This document shows, piece by piece, positions 33,190-44,160 of a DNA stretch of 64,000 nucleotides. The notes below the pieces were generated by a model. It had not been told where the DNA came from, made no database searches, and saw only the letters and a program-made list of their open reading frames with translations. The position numbers were made by a program, and so were the translations under genes. How positions within the stretch are numbered: the stretch's first letter is position 1; every line of letters begins with the position of its first letter. Source of the DNA: Excoecaria cochinchinensis (lineage: Eukaryota; Streptophyta; Magnoliopsida; Malpighiales; Euphorbiaceae); contig CANTUQ010000043.1 of the NCBI GenBank assembly GCA_947683425.1, positions 9,681,501 to 9,745,500 on the forward strand. The letters are read 5' to 3'.

Positions 33190-33248
33190 ATCCCCACTAA
33201 GCGTTATCGCTTAGCACGGGTGTTTTCCCGTGTAGGTTTACAGGTTCG
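33190..33248 (+). promoter_or_regulatory. Tandem LTR hairpin, best example
   Basis: CTAAGCG-TTAT-CGCTTAG (33197-33214) directly followed by CACGGG-TGTTTT-CCCGTG (33215-33232) and TAG|GTTTACAG. Two perfect stems lie end to end with a U-rich loop before a splice-acceptor-like TGTAG. Confidence 0.72.
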
Positions 33249-33645
33249 GAGGGTTGCACATCTGCAAGGTCATGGCCACTAGGAGTATATATTGAAGTCT
33301 TTTTGTATATGGTATAGTTTTGTATATATGTTCTAGCGTTTTGTATAGCTTGGCATATGTAAAAGTAAAGTGACTTTTGTATAGGACATGTATATGGCAA
33401 AGCAAAGCGTATTTTGTATACAGTATATAAATGTAAAGTAAATGTTATAATGTAAAAGAACAATTTCATTTTGAATATATAAACGAATATATGAGTTTGC
33501 TTTTTGGCATGTTTTTGTTATATTAAAGACCATTATTCCGCTGTATGTGATTGTATGATTTTATCTTCGCTTCCGCATGAGTGTTCTGTATGTGCATGCG
33601 TTGTAGCGACTCCGATATCCTCCCAAGGGGTATTGGGGCGTCACA

Positions 33646-33650
33646 CCCGC
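33646..33650 (+). other. Target site duplication CCCGC (right)
   Basis: Exact repeat of 30495-30499. Confidence 0.95.
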
Positions 33651-34928
33651 GACAGAGATCGAAGACTTCCCCTACGTATTCGCGCTCGCGCTGGGGCTCG
33701 GCTCACCATAGCTCAGCCTACCGAGCTCTCTGTCGCGATCGTGACAAGCATCGCGCTCGCGACAGAAGGCTCAACAGCAAGACAAAAGCCATTCCGCACT
33801 CTTTTACGCTCGCGACAGAGCCCAGAATTGCCCAGAAACTTGCATTCCACTGCACTTCTTCCCAACACAACCAACACAAATCCACTCTATCATGCACTAC
33901 CTCTTCACTAAAATGCATACCAAGACATGTTTACAATTCAATAAACACTTAATTAAACAAGAAATCACAAATTAAATCATAAGAACCAGCAACAATCATA
34001 ATCTATACTACTTCCCTACACTTTACATTCAATTCACTACAACTTGAATCATACCAAACCAATAATTCATTCAATCAAATACATGCATTTAGACATAATT
34101 TAACACTCAAGATCATTAGAAAAATTAAATCATAACACACAATAATCCAAGAAGAAAACAAGGGCAAAATACTCCCAAACCTCAAAAATGACGCTTCAAT
34201 CCGTCCCTTCAAAATCCAACCTTCTCTTTTCCTTTGCTCTTCCTTCTTTCCTCCGATTCTTGCACAAAGACCAGCCAAAACACACTTAAGTCAAGCCATT
34301 CTCCAACTCCTCAAAACCAAAAAATTAAAGAAGAAGAAGGAGATGAAGAACCCAAATACAACTCAAGCACTTACCTTCAACAAAACCCAGCTCAAAACTC
34401 AGAAGAACCCACTCAAACCTTGAAGAAATCACACAAGGAAGGAGTGGATAGCAGAAAATGAAGAAAGGGAGAGAAGAGAGAACGGGAAAGAGTGAGAAAT
34501 GAGAGGAAAAAGGGACAGCTTCCTCGCGAAGCTTCTTCAATTTCTGCCCTCCTTTCCCTCTCTCTTCCTTTTCCATTAATTGCCTCCACCAACCAGCCAT
34601 ATGTCACTTTCCTATGATCCCAAGTGTCCAGATCTTGCGTAACCCTTATACAAAGCACCAAACATAAACTCCACTAGATAATATCTTAGGTAGATATTAT
34701 AGATCCTTGATACAATACACATGCTTCACTAGATAACTTCTTTATTAAACCCTTAAATCCTTTGTACAATACTCATAATCCATTAGATAATTGCTTCACC
34801 TATCATTTTTTTAATCACTTGCAATTAACTTTTAATATCCATAATTTCTCATGCACAAATTACTGAAATACCCTTAATTTGCTGACTTATCACGCAAATT
34901 CCGACTAGGCCCTTTTTGGGTCGTTACA

Positions 34929-34940
34929 ATGACTCCCCTT
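34929..34940 (-). other. Polypurine tract of element C/D
   Basis: Minus strand AAGGGGAGTCAT adjoining the 3' LTR. Confidence 0.75.
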
Positions 34941-35149
34941 AAAGGAATTTCGTCCTCGAAATTTCCCCGCTAACAACTTATATCCAACTAACCCAAAACT
35001 CAAAACCGAACTTTAAACGAACTAAACATTACAAACTTACCTGAAAGACCTTTCGACTTCTTCATTTCCATCTCTATCACGGCAAAGGCTCAAGCTAGAC
35101 CTCCTTAAGTTCCTTGATGCTCAAGATCCACTGTTGACGTTCGATGGAC

Positions 35150-35450
35150 TACACTCTCCTTTCTGCTTGCTTGCAAAGCCAAGTTTTCTCTCTTCTTGGG
35201 ACAATTTCTGAGCCGATGTTCCTTACTGCCACACTTGAAACAAGCGCCCGTAAGCTTCCGACACACACCTCAATGTTGCTTTTGATAGTGCTGACATACC
35301 TGTACACGCTGACCCTTCTTTCCCACTGACACATCTTTACCCAAAAACTTTCTCTTCTGAGGCAAATTCTGAACAGAGCCCTGAGAAGCCCGAGAAGTAG
35401 TTAATCGGTCCACTAACTGTAGTAACCCACACACTAACGTCTCATCATCT
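35150..35450 (-). pseudogene. Gag nucleocapsid remnant with zinc knuckle
   Basis: Minus-strand reading gives a basic stretch, then CQHYQKQH, a stop in place of the usual Trp, VCRKLTGA and CFKCGSKEHRLRNCP (about 35201-35242). The last is a CX2CX4HX4C knuckle, which binds retroelement RNA. The same tandem-knuckle layout occurs in H gag (CSHYSKSHWDEC ... CFKCGSTDHYLVNC). The N-terminal capsid part and everything after the knuckle are gone, so this resembles gag-only terminal-repeat derivatives described in plants. Confidence 0.8.
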
Positions 35451-35675
35451 AGAACGGACCAGAATCTTTAACTGGAGGACACTCAGAAACATTCTGACCA
35501 ATGTGGACCGGGTTCACACTTTCCATTGTCTCACCGACATTCTCACTCGAATCAGACTCCATCTAGACACTACACAAGACAAGACACATCTGCATTAGGC
35601 CACACCACAAATTGACTCGCATGTAAAGACTCGACACTCAAATAATCAAAGACAACCAGAACCGTCTAAACCGGC

Positions 35676-35687
35676 GCTTTGATACCA
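35676..35687 (-). other. Primer binding site, one mismatch to tRNA-iMet
   Basis: Minus strand TGGTATCAAAGC, one base different from TGGTATCAGAGC, five bases inside the 5' LTR. Confidence 0.88.
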
Positions 35688-35999
35688 AATGTTGTGACGC
35701 CCTCCCCGGTGCCCCCGTTGGAAGGCCGCCAGTGCACTACCACATGCTCCCTCAGAGACACACAAGCATAACATAGCAGAAGCGGACAATAAAGCAATAA
35801 AATATAAACAAACTAAAACATAATTTATGTATATATAAATATACACTACAAATTATGCATTATCCGAATATTACATAAGTAATATACAAAAGAAATACAA
35901 ACGAAATACAGGAGGAATACAAAAATAACAAAAACACTTCTAACTTCTATGTGGCCAACCCTGTAGATGCGCGACTCGAACCGAACCAAAAACCTGCCA

Positions 36000-36045
36000 C
36001 CTACATGGGAAAAGAACCCATGTTAAGCGATAACGCTTAGTGGGG
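36000..36045 (-). promoter_or_regulatory. Tandem LTR hairpin, changed second stem
   Basis: Plus view CATGGG-AAAAGAA-CCCATG (36004-36022), then TTAAGCG-ATAA-CGCTTAG. Both arms of the first stem differ from the sister LTR (CACGGG/CCCGTG). Each change is at a CpG, so either selection for pairing or two deaminations could explain it. Confidence 0.65.
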
Positions 36046-36779
36046 AGGAACAACAAAACAAAGGGCACAGTACAATAATATCATGCAGAAAATACTTATA
36101 AATAAACATTAACGGACTGAAATCTTTAAATAACAAAAGATAAGAATACAGAACACTGAATCTTTAAATTTAAGCAATTAAAATAACAAACATTATACAC
36201 AAACCCAAAACCAATAGAAGTCACCCAAAAGACCCAACACTACATTGACCAAGAAATAACACCATCGCTAACAGCCTGAATTTCATATGTCGTGGATACA
36301 GGAGCATCGTGCTCTACTAGGTACTGCGAACAGTATCAAAGTGAGAGACCGAAGCCTCAATCACACACTGCATGGGAGACCGAAGTCTCAAAACATTTTA
36401 TTGTAGAGACCGAAGCCTCAAGACATTTTATCACTGCACGAAAAACTGACCATCTCGGAGGTCGGCCGATCGACCCAAACGAGGCCTACACAGACAGCTG
36501 TATTCTTATATCCTTAAATAAGCATGCTTATCTATCCACTACCGTGACACTTCAGGCTCAACTCACTCACTCTAACAGACCACTGGACTAAATCAAAACC
36601 CAGAATTAGAACACTGAAATAGTAACTATTATCAACACAATACATTCCACTTGACAAAACTAAAATCATAAAACATTCACTCAATTAAAAATATTTACAT
36701 TGATAAGGCATAATCAAGACATGAGTCGTGCAATAGTGAGAAACCGTGCAAAGTGGGGCAAAAGAATCACTTCGAAAAA

Positions 36780-37125
36780 TAGGGCAGGAAAGAAGGACCT
36801 CTGTCGCGAGTGCGACATGCGTCACGCTCGCGACAGAGAGCAAGGTACCCCGTCACGCGCTCGCGCATGAAGGCGCACTCGTGAGGAAGCACGCTCGGTA
36901 AACGCTCGTAATATCGAGCTCTATCATGCTCGCGATGAACGTCGCACCCGCGACAGAGACCGGACACTTCCCCTACGCAGGGGCGCTCGCGCTGGGGCTC
37001 GGCTCGCCATAGCTCGGCCTACCGAGCTCTCTGTCGCAATCACGACAAGCATCGCGCTCACGACAGAAGGCTTGACAGCAAGACAAAGGCCATTTCGTAC
37101 TTTGTTGCGCTCGCGACAGAGCCCA
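36780..37125. repeat. GC palindrome island, GTCGCG type, intact
   Basis: Repeated CTCTGTCGCGAGTGCGACAT, CACGCTCGCGACAGAGAG, GAAGCACGCTCGG, GGGGCGCTCGCGCTGGGG and ATCGCGCTCACGACAGA, with arms pairing in several ways. Same vocabulary as element M in a different LTR sequence. Confidence 0.85.
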
Positions 37126-38237
37126 TAATTGCCCAGAAACTTGCATTCCACTACACTTCTTCCCAACACAACCAACACAAATCCACTCTATCATGCACTA
37201 ACACTTACCTCTTAACTCCAACGCATACCAAGACATGTTTTTAATTGAATATACACTTAATTAAATAAGAAATCACAATTTAAATCATAAGAACTAGCAA
37301 CAATCATAATCTATACTACTTCACTACACTTTACATTTAATTCACTACAACTTGAATTATACCAAACCAACAATTCACTCAATCAAATACATGCATTTAC
37401 ACATAATTTAACACTCACGATCGTTAGAAAAATTAAAGCATAACACACAATAATCCAAGAAGAAAACAAGGGCAAAATACTCCCAAACCTAAAAAATGAC
37501 GCTTCAATCCGTCCCTTCAACATCCAACCTTCTCTTTTGCTTTGCTCTTCCTTCTTTCCTCCGATTCTTTCACAAAAACCAGCCAAAGCACACTTAAGTC
37601 AAGCCATTCTCATACTCATCAAAACCAAAAAATTAAAGAAGAAGAGGAGATGAAGAACCCAAATAAAACTCAAGCACTTACCTTCAACAAAACCCAGCTC
37701 AAAACTCAGAAGAACCCACTGAAACATTGAAGAAATCACACAAGGAAGGAGTGGAAAGCAAAAAATGAAGAAAGGGAGAGAAGAGAGAACGAGAAAGAGT
37801 GAGAAATGAGAGGAAAAAGGGACAGCTTCCTCGGGAAGCTTCTTTAATTTTTGCCCTCCCTTCCCTCTCTCTTCCTTTTCCATTCATTGCCTCCACCAAC
37901 CAGCCATATGTCACTTTCCTATGATCCCGAGTGTCCAGATCTTGCCTAACCCTTATACAAAGCACCATACATAAACTCTACTAGATAATATCTTAGGTAG
38001 ATATTATAAATCCTTGATACAATACACATGCTTCACTAGATAACTTCTTTATTAAACCCTTAAATCCTTGGTACAATACTCATAATCCATTAGATAATTG
38101 CTTCACTTATCATTTTTTTTAATCACTTGCAATTAACTTCTTAATATCCATAATTCCTCATGCACAAATTACTGAAATACCCTTAATTTGCCGACTTATC
38201 ACGCAAATTCCGACTAGCCCCTTTTTGGGTCGTTACA

Positions 38238-38242
38238 TTGAA
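38238..38242 (+). other. Target site duplication TTGAA (right)
   Basis: Exact repeat of 29233-29237. Confidence 0.93.
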
Positions 38243-38244
38243 AA

Positions 38245-39208
38245 TGTAACACCCTTTACCCGTATGTAGTAAACCGTAACGTGATATGTCGGGTTTAACA
38301 CGACAGCCAACGGTGCTATCGAAACTGACTACACTTTACCTTACAAACATATATTTAATTCTCAATCCTTTAGCTACCATATACTTAAAATATGCCGTAA
38401 TTAAAATTTATTTCATTATCGATTGTCTTATAAATAATGGACCAAAACAAATAATTCACTATCCCCTCAGAAAACCCATTTTTATAACTTATTACAAACC
38501 ATTTAATCTCTTAAATGATATTACAATTACAGAACTTCAATTACAAATTATAAAACCAAATGCATCACTATTAAATTCTATACAGACTGATATTGAAATC
38601 TCTTCCTATATTTGTATTGGCTCGCACTGCTGCCGATGATTATCGAAATGACACTAACACTTGTACCTACACTGATTAAAAGGAAATTTGTGCTAAGCAT
38701 AGAGTTTGGTGGGAAACATAAGAAATATAAACAACCACTAACAAAAATCATCAGACACGCTCATGCGTGAAAACATACTTCAAAACATGGTTACAAAACT
38801 CATAGTTATTTAAGTGACCAAAAGAACTCATTATAGCATCTACTACTCCGTATATACACTTACTCATTTATTTTATACTTTTACCATACACAACCATACA
38901 GTTAACATGCATATCCAATTTAAGTTATACAAATCAGATTACTCATGTTTCATACAATAATTAATTTTATGCTTGCTATATAGACTTATACATATAGTTA
39001 TGTCAGCCTTACAAATATGTACATTATTGTCGATAAACATTTCTTATCTTATTACAATGTTTCAGTACATAATTCTGTTCACACACACATGTTAACATGT
39101 CAATTACACATTATATTACCAACCTTCTTATAAGCAATCAATGACAATGGCCAGACCAGTCCCCATAACTTTACATGTATTACCGATCCACTTTTTCCAT
39201 AATAGATA
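38245..39208 (-). repeat. Truncated LTR, inverted relative of 21297-25307
   Basis: Plus-strand start TGTAACACCCTTTACCCG is the reverse complement of the 3' end of the 21297 LTR (ACGGGTAAAGGGTGTTACA). About 960 bp remain, including a degenerate hairpin (38691-38710) and GTGTAGGTACAAG on the minus strand. It is cut off by the start of the next LTR. Confidence 0.75.
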
Positions 39209-39483
39209 TCTAATGACCCGAATTGTACCCTAGAAGGATTTATAGTGTTAATTGCTTAGTGAGGGTACAAGAGTAATGATATAAGTATGAGTTCTTGTCA
39301 ATTGAGGATGTAATTAAAAGGAAATTAAAGTTATTGAAAGAAAAATGTTGATTGAGGGACTTAAGTGGAGTTTTCCAAGGACTTAGTGGATATTTGGTAG
39401 ATTTTAGCAAGTGGCTTGAGGGGTTGATTAGTGGCAAAAGCTAGAGATGGCACCTTGGATGTTACATGCAATATAAGAGGTGA
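39209..39483 (+). repeat. LTR G, 5' part, split by element H
   Basis: TCTAATGACCCGAATTGTAC opens an LTR of the GTACCCTAG family (compare 8852 and 30500). It ends 5 bp past the TATA-like GCAATATAAG at 39469-39478, where element H is inserted; it resumes at 49188. Confidence 0.82.
39469..39478 (+). promoter_or_regulatory. TATA-like box GCAATATAAG of LTR G
   Basis: Identical to the box at 9121 and about 262 bp from the LTR start. Element H begins at 39484, so the insertion separates this TATA from its transcribed region. Confidence 0.6.
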
Positions 39484-39864
39484 TGTAACACCCCCTACCC
39501 ATACGTAGGGGAACCCATCCGCGAGGGAATGAGAACCCGTACGAGCAGGGGTGTCACACAACAAATAGAACGGTACAAACATACATTCACAATATAAACA
39601 TACATATAAACAGCAAAAATTAAAACTTTAAATCAAACTGAGCATTCATTCAAGATATAATAATGTTCAATTACATAACTGTTCTGATACCATCATAAAT
39701 ACATCATTCAAAGATACATAGCGGAAGCTTAATAAAATACTATATACAAGAGAGATCACTATTACAAAATAATGATGATACAAAAATACACTAAGTCCTA
39801 TAAATAATCCCACTGTGTTGGCTTGACTGGCGGCGACTCTCCCAAAACTATACACCTTTCGCAC

Positions 39865-39912
39865 CTGCACGGGTGGAAACAGCGTGCTAAGCGATAACGC
39901 TTAGTGGGGAAA
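39865..39912 (-). promoter_or_regulatory. LTR hairpin of H, 3' copy
   Basis: Minus strand CTAAGCG-TTAT-CGCTTAG (39887-39904), then CACG...CGTG and CAG|GTGCGAA. Confidence 0.62.
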
Positions 39913-40644
39913 TAAACAACAATAATATGGACGGCCATTCACAATGGTCGTCAAGGAAAATCACATTCGAAATGACATACTGAACTTCATAAGGCATAAA
40001 CACAATAGAATTCCATTCATAACCATTCAAAGGTTCAATAAACATATTCATATGCTCATAATAGAATCATTCAGATTCAAATACTTATAATCATATTCAT
40101 AATTATTCGGATTCATATTCTCATAGCATAACTGAACAAATCATAACACCTACTGATTCACAGTAGTGGATAACGAGTAAACGCGTAGCGGTACCTTACG
40201 GGTACGAATCGAAAAATAATATCACATTTTCTCTTTTCAAAATATTTTACAAAGGGATCTTAAACAATATCCGTACACGTAGAAGTTCGCGAGGAACTAA
40301 ATGGGGACCTGATCAGGGTCTAGAACAGTACAAAGGCTGCAGTTAAAGGACTCTTTTAGGCATGTCTAACTCTCCACTAGACTAACTCTTGCAAGTTATG
40401 CATAATCCATTAAATCACATTCAAGTATAACATAATGTTTATAAAGGAGAACCATGAAATTAGATGTGCATAACACATTCCGTATTCAAACACAACTTCC
40501 AATAAAATTTGATAAGGCACAAGAAAATACAATTTAATGATACTAGATACATGAAATGACACTAAATAATATTTAAAAGCAAAAATAAATGAAAAGGAGA
40601 AAAAAACGAAGAAAACCAAAGAACTTCAAAAACTAGAGGCAGAG

Positions 40645-40955
40645 ACATTTTACACGGTGGTAGGACATTACCTTACCACCGTGTAAGACATCTTAAACAG
40701 GGATAAGGAAAAACCGTACTGCCGTTTAACATGCCTCACACCAAAAGGAAGAATGCTTTTATACGACGGTATGGAAAATCCATACCCCCGTGTAAACTGC
40801 ACAGCCCTGAAATCTCACAAGGCAGAATGACTTTACATGGCGGTATGGAAAGTTCCTCACTGCCGTGTAAAATCACGGCCAAGAATTTTTGGGGAAAACT
40901 CACGATTCACACAGTGGTATGACATACCATACCGCCATGTGGATCGACAGAAATT
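40645..40955. repeat. Inverted-repeat island, ACGGCGGTAT type
   Basis: Four or five pairs such as TTACACGGTGGTAG ... CTTACCACCGTGTAA, TACGACGGTATGGA ... TCCATACCCCCGTGTAA and TACATGGCGGTATGGA ... CACTGCCGTGTAAA. Each pair can form a stem with a short spacer. Confidence 0.85.
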
Positions 40956-41955
40956 CTCCAGAATTTCACCCCAACTCAAAACCAAACTCAACATACCCAG
41001 AATTCAAACATTCAACTCAACAAAACCAACTTAAAACCCACCTTAAAAACTCATAATCCAAAGAAAAACATGCAATAACCTTGATCAAGTCATCCAACCC
41101 AAAATTCAACAATTATGAATCCAAAACATAACCAAATGTATATTTAATCCAACAAAATCACAATCTAACATTTCCAGCACAATAACTCAACATCCCATAG
41201 CACTTAAACTAGCATAAACTTAATCAAACATGCCAATTTCCAAAAAATTTATCAAAGACCAAAAACATCACAATGCAATAGATTCCTAAACCTGATATTC
41301 CTTTGTTCTTAATCATTCAGCACCACTCCCACTAGCCTTCTCCTTTCCCTTGGGATCGTGAGGAGGCTCAACTAATCAACACACCCAAAATCACACAAAC
41401 ACAACAAAGCCTAGATCAAAACTCAAACCAGGAAAGAAGGAGAAAAGATGATGAAGAAGAAGAAAATGTAGTAAACTTACCAAATAGAGGATGAGAAGTG
41501 ATCAATTCCCACCAAAGACACTTGAATCCAAGCTAGGGCACTCTTGAAATGAGAAAAGGAAGAAGATAAATAGAGAGAAGAGGAGAAACGAGAAAGAGGA
41601 AGCAAAATATGCTTTCCCTTTTTCTCTTTCTTCTTCTATTTACTCTTTTCCTAACCCAAGACACATGTCACTTCCTCATTGGTGGAATTTGACCACTCAC
41701 ACCCTACCAACATGCACTACACCACACACAATGCTAACCTCACTAATTCACACCATACTAACATGTGAGCAAGCACACACTAACACAACCCACAAACTTA
41801 CATCCTACAAACATACGTGCACCCACATAATAATACAGCCCATAAAACATGCATTTTACCCAAAATGCCCATAACACATGCCAAAACTCTCACACATGCA
41901 CACATACACATGGCAAACATGGCTCAAACTGATAGGGGGGAATCGGAGTGTTACA

Positions 41956-41967
41956 ACTCTCCCCTAC
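41956..41967 (-). other. Polypurine tract of chromovirus H
   Basis: Minus strand GTAGGGGAGAGT next to the 3' LTR, overlapping the end of pol. Confidence 0.8.
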
Positions 41968-42486
41968 TAACAAGAATTTCGTCCTCGAAATTCTCACCTG
42001 AACTCAACAAATGCAGACACTGAATCCTCATCGATGCCTCTGGCTCCTAAGTCACTTCCTCAACTCCGTGATGTTGCCAAAGAACCTTAACTAGAGGGAC
42101 TTGCTTGTTTCTCAATTGTGTTACTTCCCGAGCTACAATAGCCTTCGGCTCTTCATCATAGGAGTAATCCAGCTAAATTGGAACATCTTAAACTGATAAT
42201 ACATGCGATAGATCCGATCTATACTGATGAAGTATGGAGACGTGAAGATGTCATGCATCTTAGCCAACTCCATCGGTAAAGCCAACCTATAGGCTACCGG
42301 ACCTACTCTATCCAAAATCTCAAATGGTCCAAAGAACCGAGGACTAAGTTTACCTTTCTTGCCAAACCACAATACTTTCCTCCAAGGTGAAACCTTAAGG
42401 AAAACTTTGTCCCCGGCCTCAAACCGAATATCCTTTCTCTTTAAATTGGTATAGGACCTCTGCCTATCCTTAGCTACCTTCATATT
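41961..42486 (-). pseudogene. H pol C-terminus: integrase tail and chromodomain (frameshifted)
   Basis: Reads KVAKDRQRSYTNLKRKDIRF, GDKVFLKVSP and GKLSPRFFGPFEIL, the integrase C-terminal module, then loses frame near 42245 just after KMHDIF, where one base is missing relative to the N and 50-kb copies. In the shifted frame the chromodomain follows (LRNKQVPLVKVLWQHHGVEE, about 42020-42110), then ENFEDEILV before the polypurine tract. Chromodomains at this place define chromoviruses and are thought to guide integration into heterochromatin. Extra stops lie around 42170-42200. Confidence 0.88.
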
Positions 42487-43602
42487 TCACTGCACAACTC
42501 TGATCTTCTCTTCAGTATCTCTAATTATCTCTGGCCCAATGAAAGATCGCTCGGTTAACTCTATCCAACAAACCGGAGTCCTACACGGTCGACCATGCAA
42601 AGCCTCAAACGGTGACATCCCAATGCTTGACTGGAAACTACTGTTGTAGGCAAACTCCATAAGCCGCACATACTGATCCCAACTTCCAGAAAAATGCAAA
42701 GCAAAAGCTCGAAGCATATCCTATAAAATCTGGATAACTCGCTCGGATTGACCATCTGTCTGAGGGTGAAATGCTGGGCTGAAGTTCAACTTGGTACCCA
42801 AAGCTCTCTGCAATTCTTTCTAGAACTTAGATGTGAACCTTGGATCCCAATCTGAAACTATCGACAAAGGCACACCATGAAACCAAACTACCTCATCCAC
42901 ATACACACTGGCCAACATATCCATCGAGTAATCCACTCTAACCGACACAAAATGAGCTGACTTTGTAAGCCAATCCACAATAACCCATACCGAATCATGT
43001 TTCCTTTGAGTCACTGGCAAACCCGATACAAAATCCATGGCGACATCATCCCATTTCCACTGAGGAACAGACAAAGGAGTGAGCAATCCCGAAGGGACTT
43101 GATGCTCGGCCTTTACCTGTTGATAAGTCAAACACTTTGCCATGAATTCCACAATAGCTCTTTTCATCCCAGACCACCAATAGAACTGCTTCATGTCTTG
43201 ATACATCTTTTCACTACCAGGATGCATAGTAAAGACCGTATTATGTGCCTCACTCAAAAGTTTCTTCCTTAACTCATCATTCTCGGGCACACACAAGCGA
43301 TCCCTATACATAAGCACCCCATCCAAAACTGAAAGCTCAGACTGCTTACCCTGCTGAACCTCTAGCAACACCCATTGCAATCTAACATCATCCTTCTGAG
43401 CGTCCACAATCGACTATCTCAAGGTAGGTTGCACTCTCAATTGGGCAACCAAAGCCCCATCTGAATCAAATCTCCATCTGAACCATCTCAAGAACAAAGC
43501 CGAAACCGACTTCCGACTCAAAGCATCCGCAACCACATTGGCTTTACCCGGATGGTAATCCACAATGCAGTCATAGTCCTCGAACAACTCTAACCATCGG
43601 TG
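42487..43602 (-). pseudogene. H integrase core (broken)
   Basis: Same frame as RT. N-terminal HHCC zinc domain HNTVFTMHPG ... KCLTYQQVK (43130-43250), in which the last Cys is Tyr, so zinc binding is damaged. The catalytic Asp-Asp-Glu is still readable: MDFVSGLP (Asp at 43033), VSDWDPRF (Asp at 42850) and QSERVIQ (Glu at 42742). Stops interrupt at SKF* (a Trp codon turned TAG, 42822), near 42721, 42486 and about 43416. Confidence 0.9.
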
Positions 43603-44160
43603 CTACCTCATGTTTAACTCTTTCTGCGTGAGGAGATACTTCAAACTCTTATGGTCCGTGAAAATCCTACACTTCTCCCCATACAAATAATGCCGCCAAA
43701 TCTTCAAAGCAAAGATCACAGCTGCCAATTCCAAATCATGCATCGGATAGTTCTTCTCATGAGGTTTCAACTGACGAGATGCATAAGCTACTACTTTCCC
43801 CTCTTGCATCAATACACTTCCGAGTCCAATACCCGAAGCATCATTGTATATTATAAACTCCTTACCCGAGGTGGGTTGAGTCAGTACAGGAGCTTCAACT
43901 AACAAACTCTTCAACCTCTCAAAGCACAGTTGACACTTATCTGACCATTCAAATCTGACTCCTTTCCTCAATAATCTGGTCATCGAGGCAGCAATAACCA
44001 AAAAATCATTTACAAACCGACAGTAGTAGCCTGCCAAACTAAGGAAGCTTCTCACCTCAGGAACATTCCTAGGCGCTTTCCAATCCATAGTCGCCTCAAT
44101 CTTAGCTGGATCTACTTGAATACCCTTAGCCGACACAATATAACCCAAGAAAGACACTTC
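43603..44160 (-). pseudogene. H RT connection and RNase H domain (broken)
   Basis: SFLGYIVSAKGIQVDPAKIE and KAPRNVPEVRSFLSLAGYYC of the RT thumb, then RNase H with NDASGIGLGSVLMQEGKVVA, the Glu of LELAAVIFALKIWRHYL and TDHKSLKYL. The key acidic residues are present. A stop follows QKELNMR where other copies have Gln. In the cell this domain removes RNA from RNA:DNA hybrids during reverse transcription. Confidence 0.9.

Larger units (their letters stand above)
30500..33645 (+). mobile_element. Solo LTR E (3146 bp) with CCCGC duplication
   Basis: TGTAATACCCC ... GGGGCGTCACA with exact CCCGC on both sides, in opposite orientation to its host LTR. It contains a perfect donor AAAAG|GTAAGT (30929), a block shared with M and with the LTR at 49188 (31335-31725), a CACGGTCAC/GTGACCGTG island (31741-31862), the AGGCATGCCTATAAAGGG box (32473-32500) and a perfect double hairpin (33197-33232). 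Confidence 0.95.
29238..34928 (-). repeat. 3' LTR of element C/D, split by solo LTR (2540 bp net)
   Basis: Plus-strand ends TGTAACGCCC and GGGTCGTTACA. It includes the hairpins (29549-29585), a 36-bp duplication at about 30080-30145, the GTCGCG island split by the insertion (30356-30499 and 33651-33845) and a minus-strand donor-like GAAG|GTAAGT at 34374. Confidence 0.9.
34929..35692 (-). other. Internal region of element C/D (764 bp)
   Basis: On the minus strand: primer binding site, leader, a gag tail with zinc knuckle, then an abrupt join to the conserved pol 3' end (AAATTTCGAGGACGAAATTC) and the polypurine AAGGGGAGTCAT. Protease, RT, RNase H and integrase are all missing. Confidence 0.85.
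29238..38237 (-). mobile_element. Gag-remnant LTR element C/D (minus strand) with nested solo LTR
   Basis: Two LTRs (35693-38237 as the 5' LTR and 29238-34928 as the 3' LTR on the minus strand) bracket 764 bp. Exact TTGAA duplications flank the whole. The 3' LTR is interrupted by solo LTR 30500-33645; without it the two LTRs are 2540 and 2545 bp. The interior keeps a primer binding site, a gag zinc-knuckle relic and a polypurine tract but no pol. LTR divergence by eye is several percent, so it is older than element M. The LTR starts (TGTAACGACCCAAAAAGG) resemble M, and both use GTCGCG islands, so they are related non-autonomous lineages. Confidence 0.93.
35693..38237 (-). repeat. 5' LTR of element C/D (2545 bp)
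   Basis: Plus-strand ends TGTGACGCCC and GGGTCGTTACA. Uninterrupted, so it shows the pre-insertion state of the island (36780-37125) that is split in the other LTR. Hairpins at 36004-36040; donor-like GAAG|GTAAGT on the minus strand at 37681. Confidence 0.93.
39484..41955 (-). repeat. 3' LTR of chromovirus H (2472 bp)
   Basis: TGTAACACCCC ... GGAGTGTTACA on the plus strand. Hairpin at 39887-39904, box at 40359, island of ACGGCGGTAT repeats (40645-40955), donor-like TTTG|GTAAGT on the minus strand at 41480. Confidence 0.93.

Noticed and set aside
33504..33952. Overlapping plus ORFs of 123-135 aa
   Set aside because: They span the solo LTR end, its target duplication and the GC island of another LTR, so they cannot be a gene.
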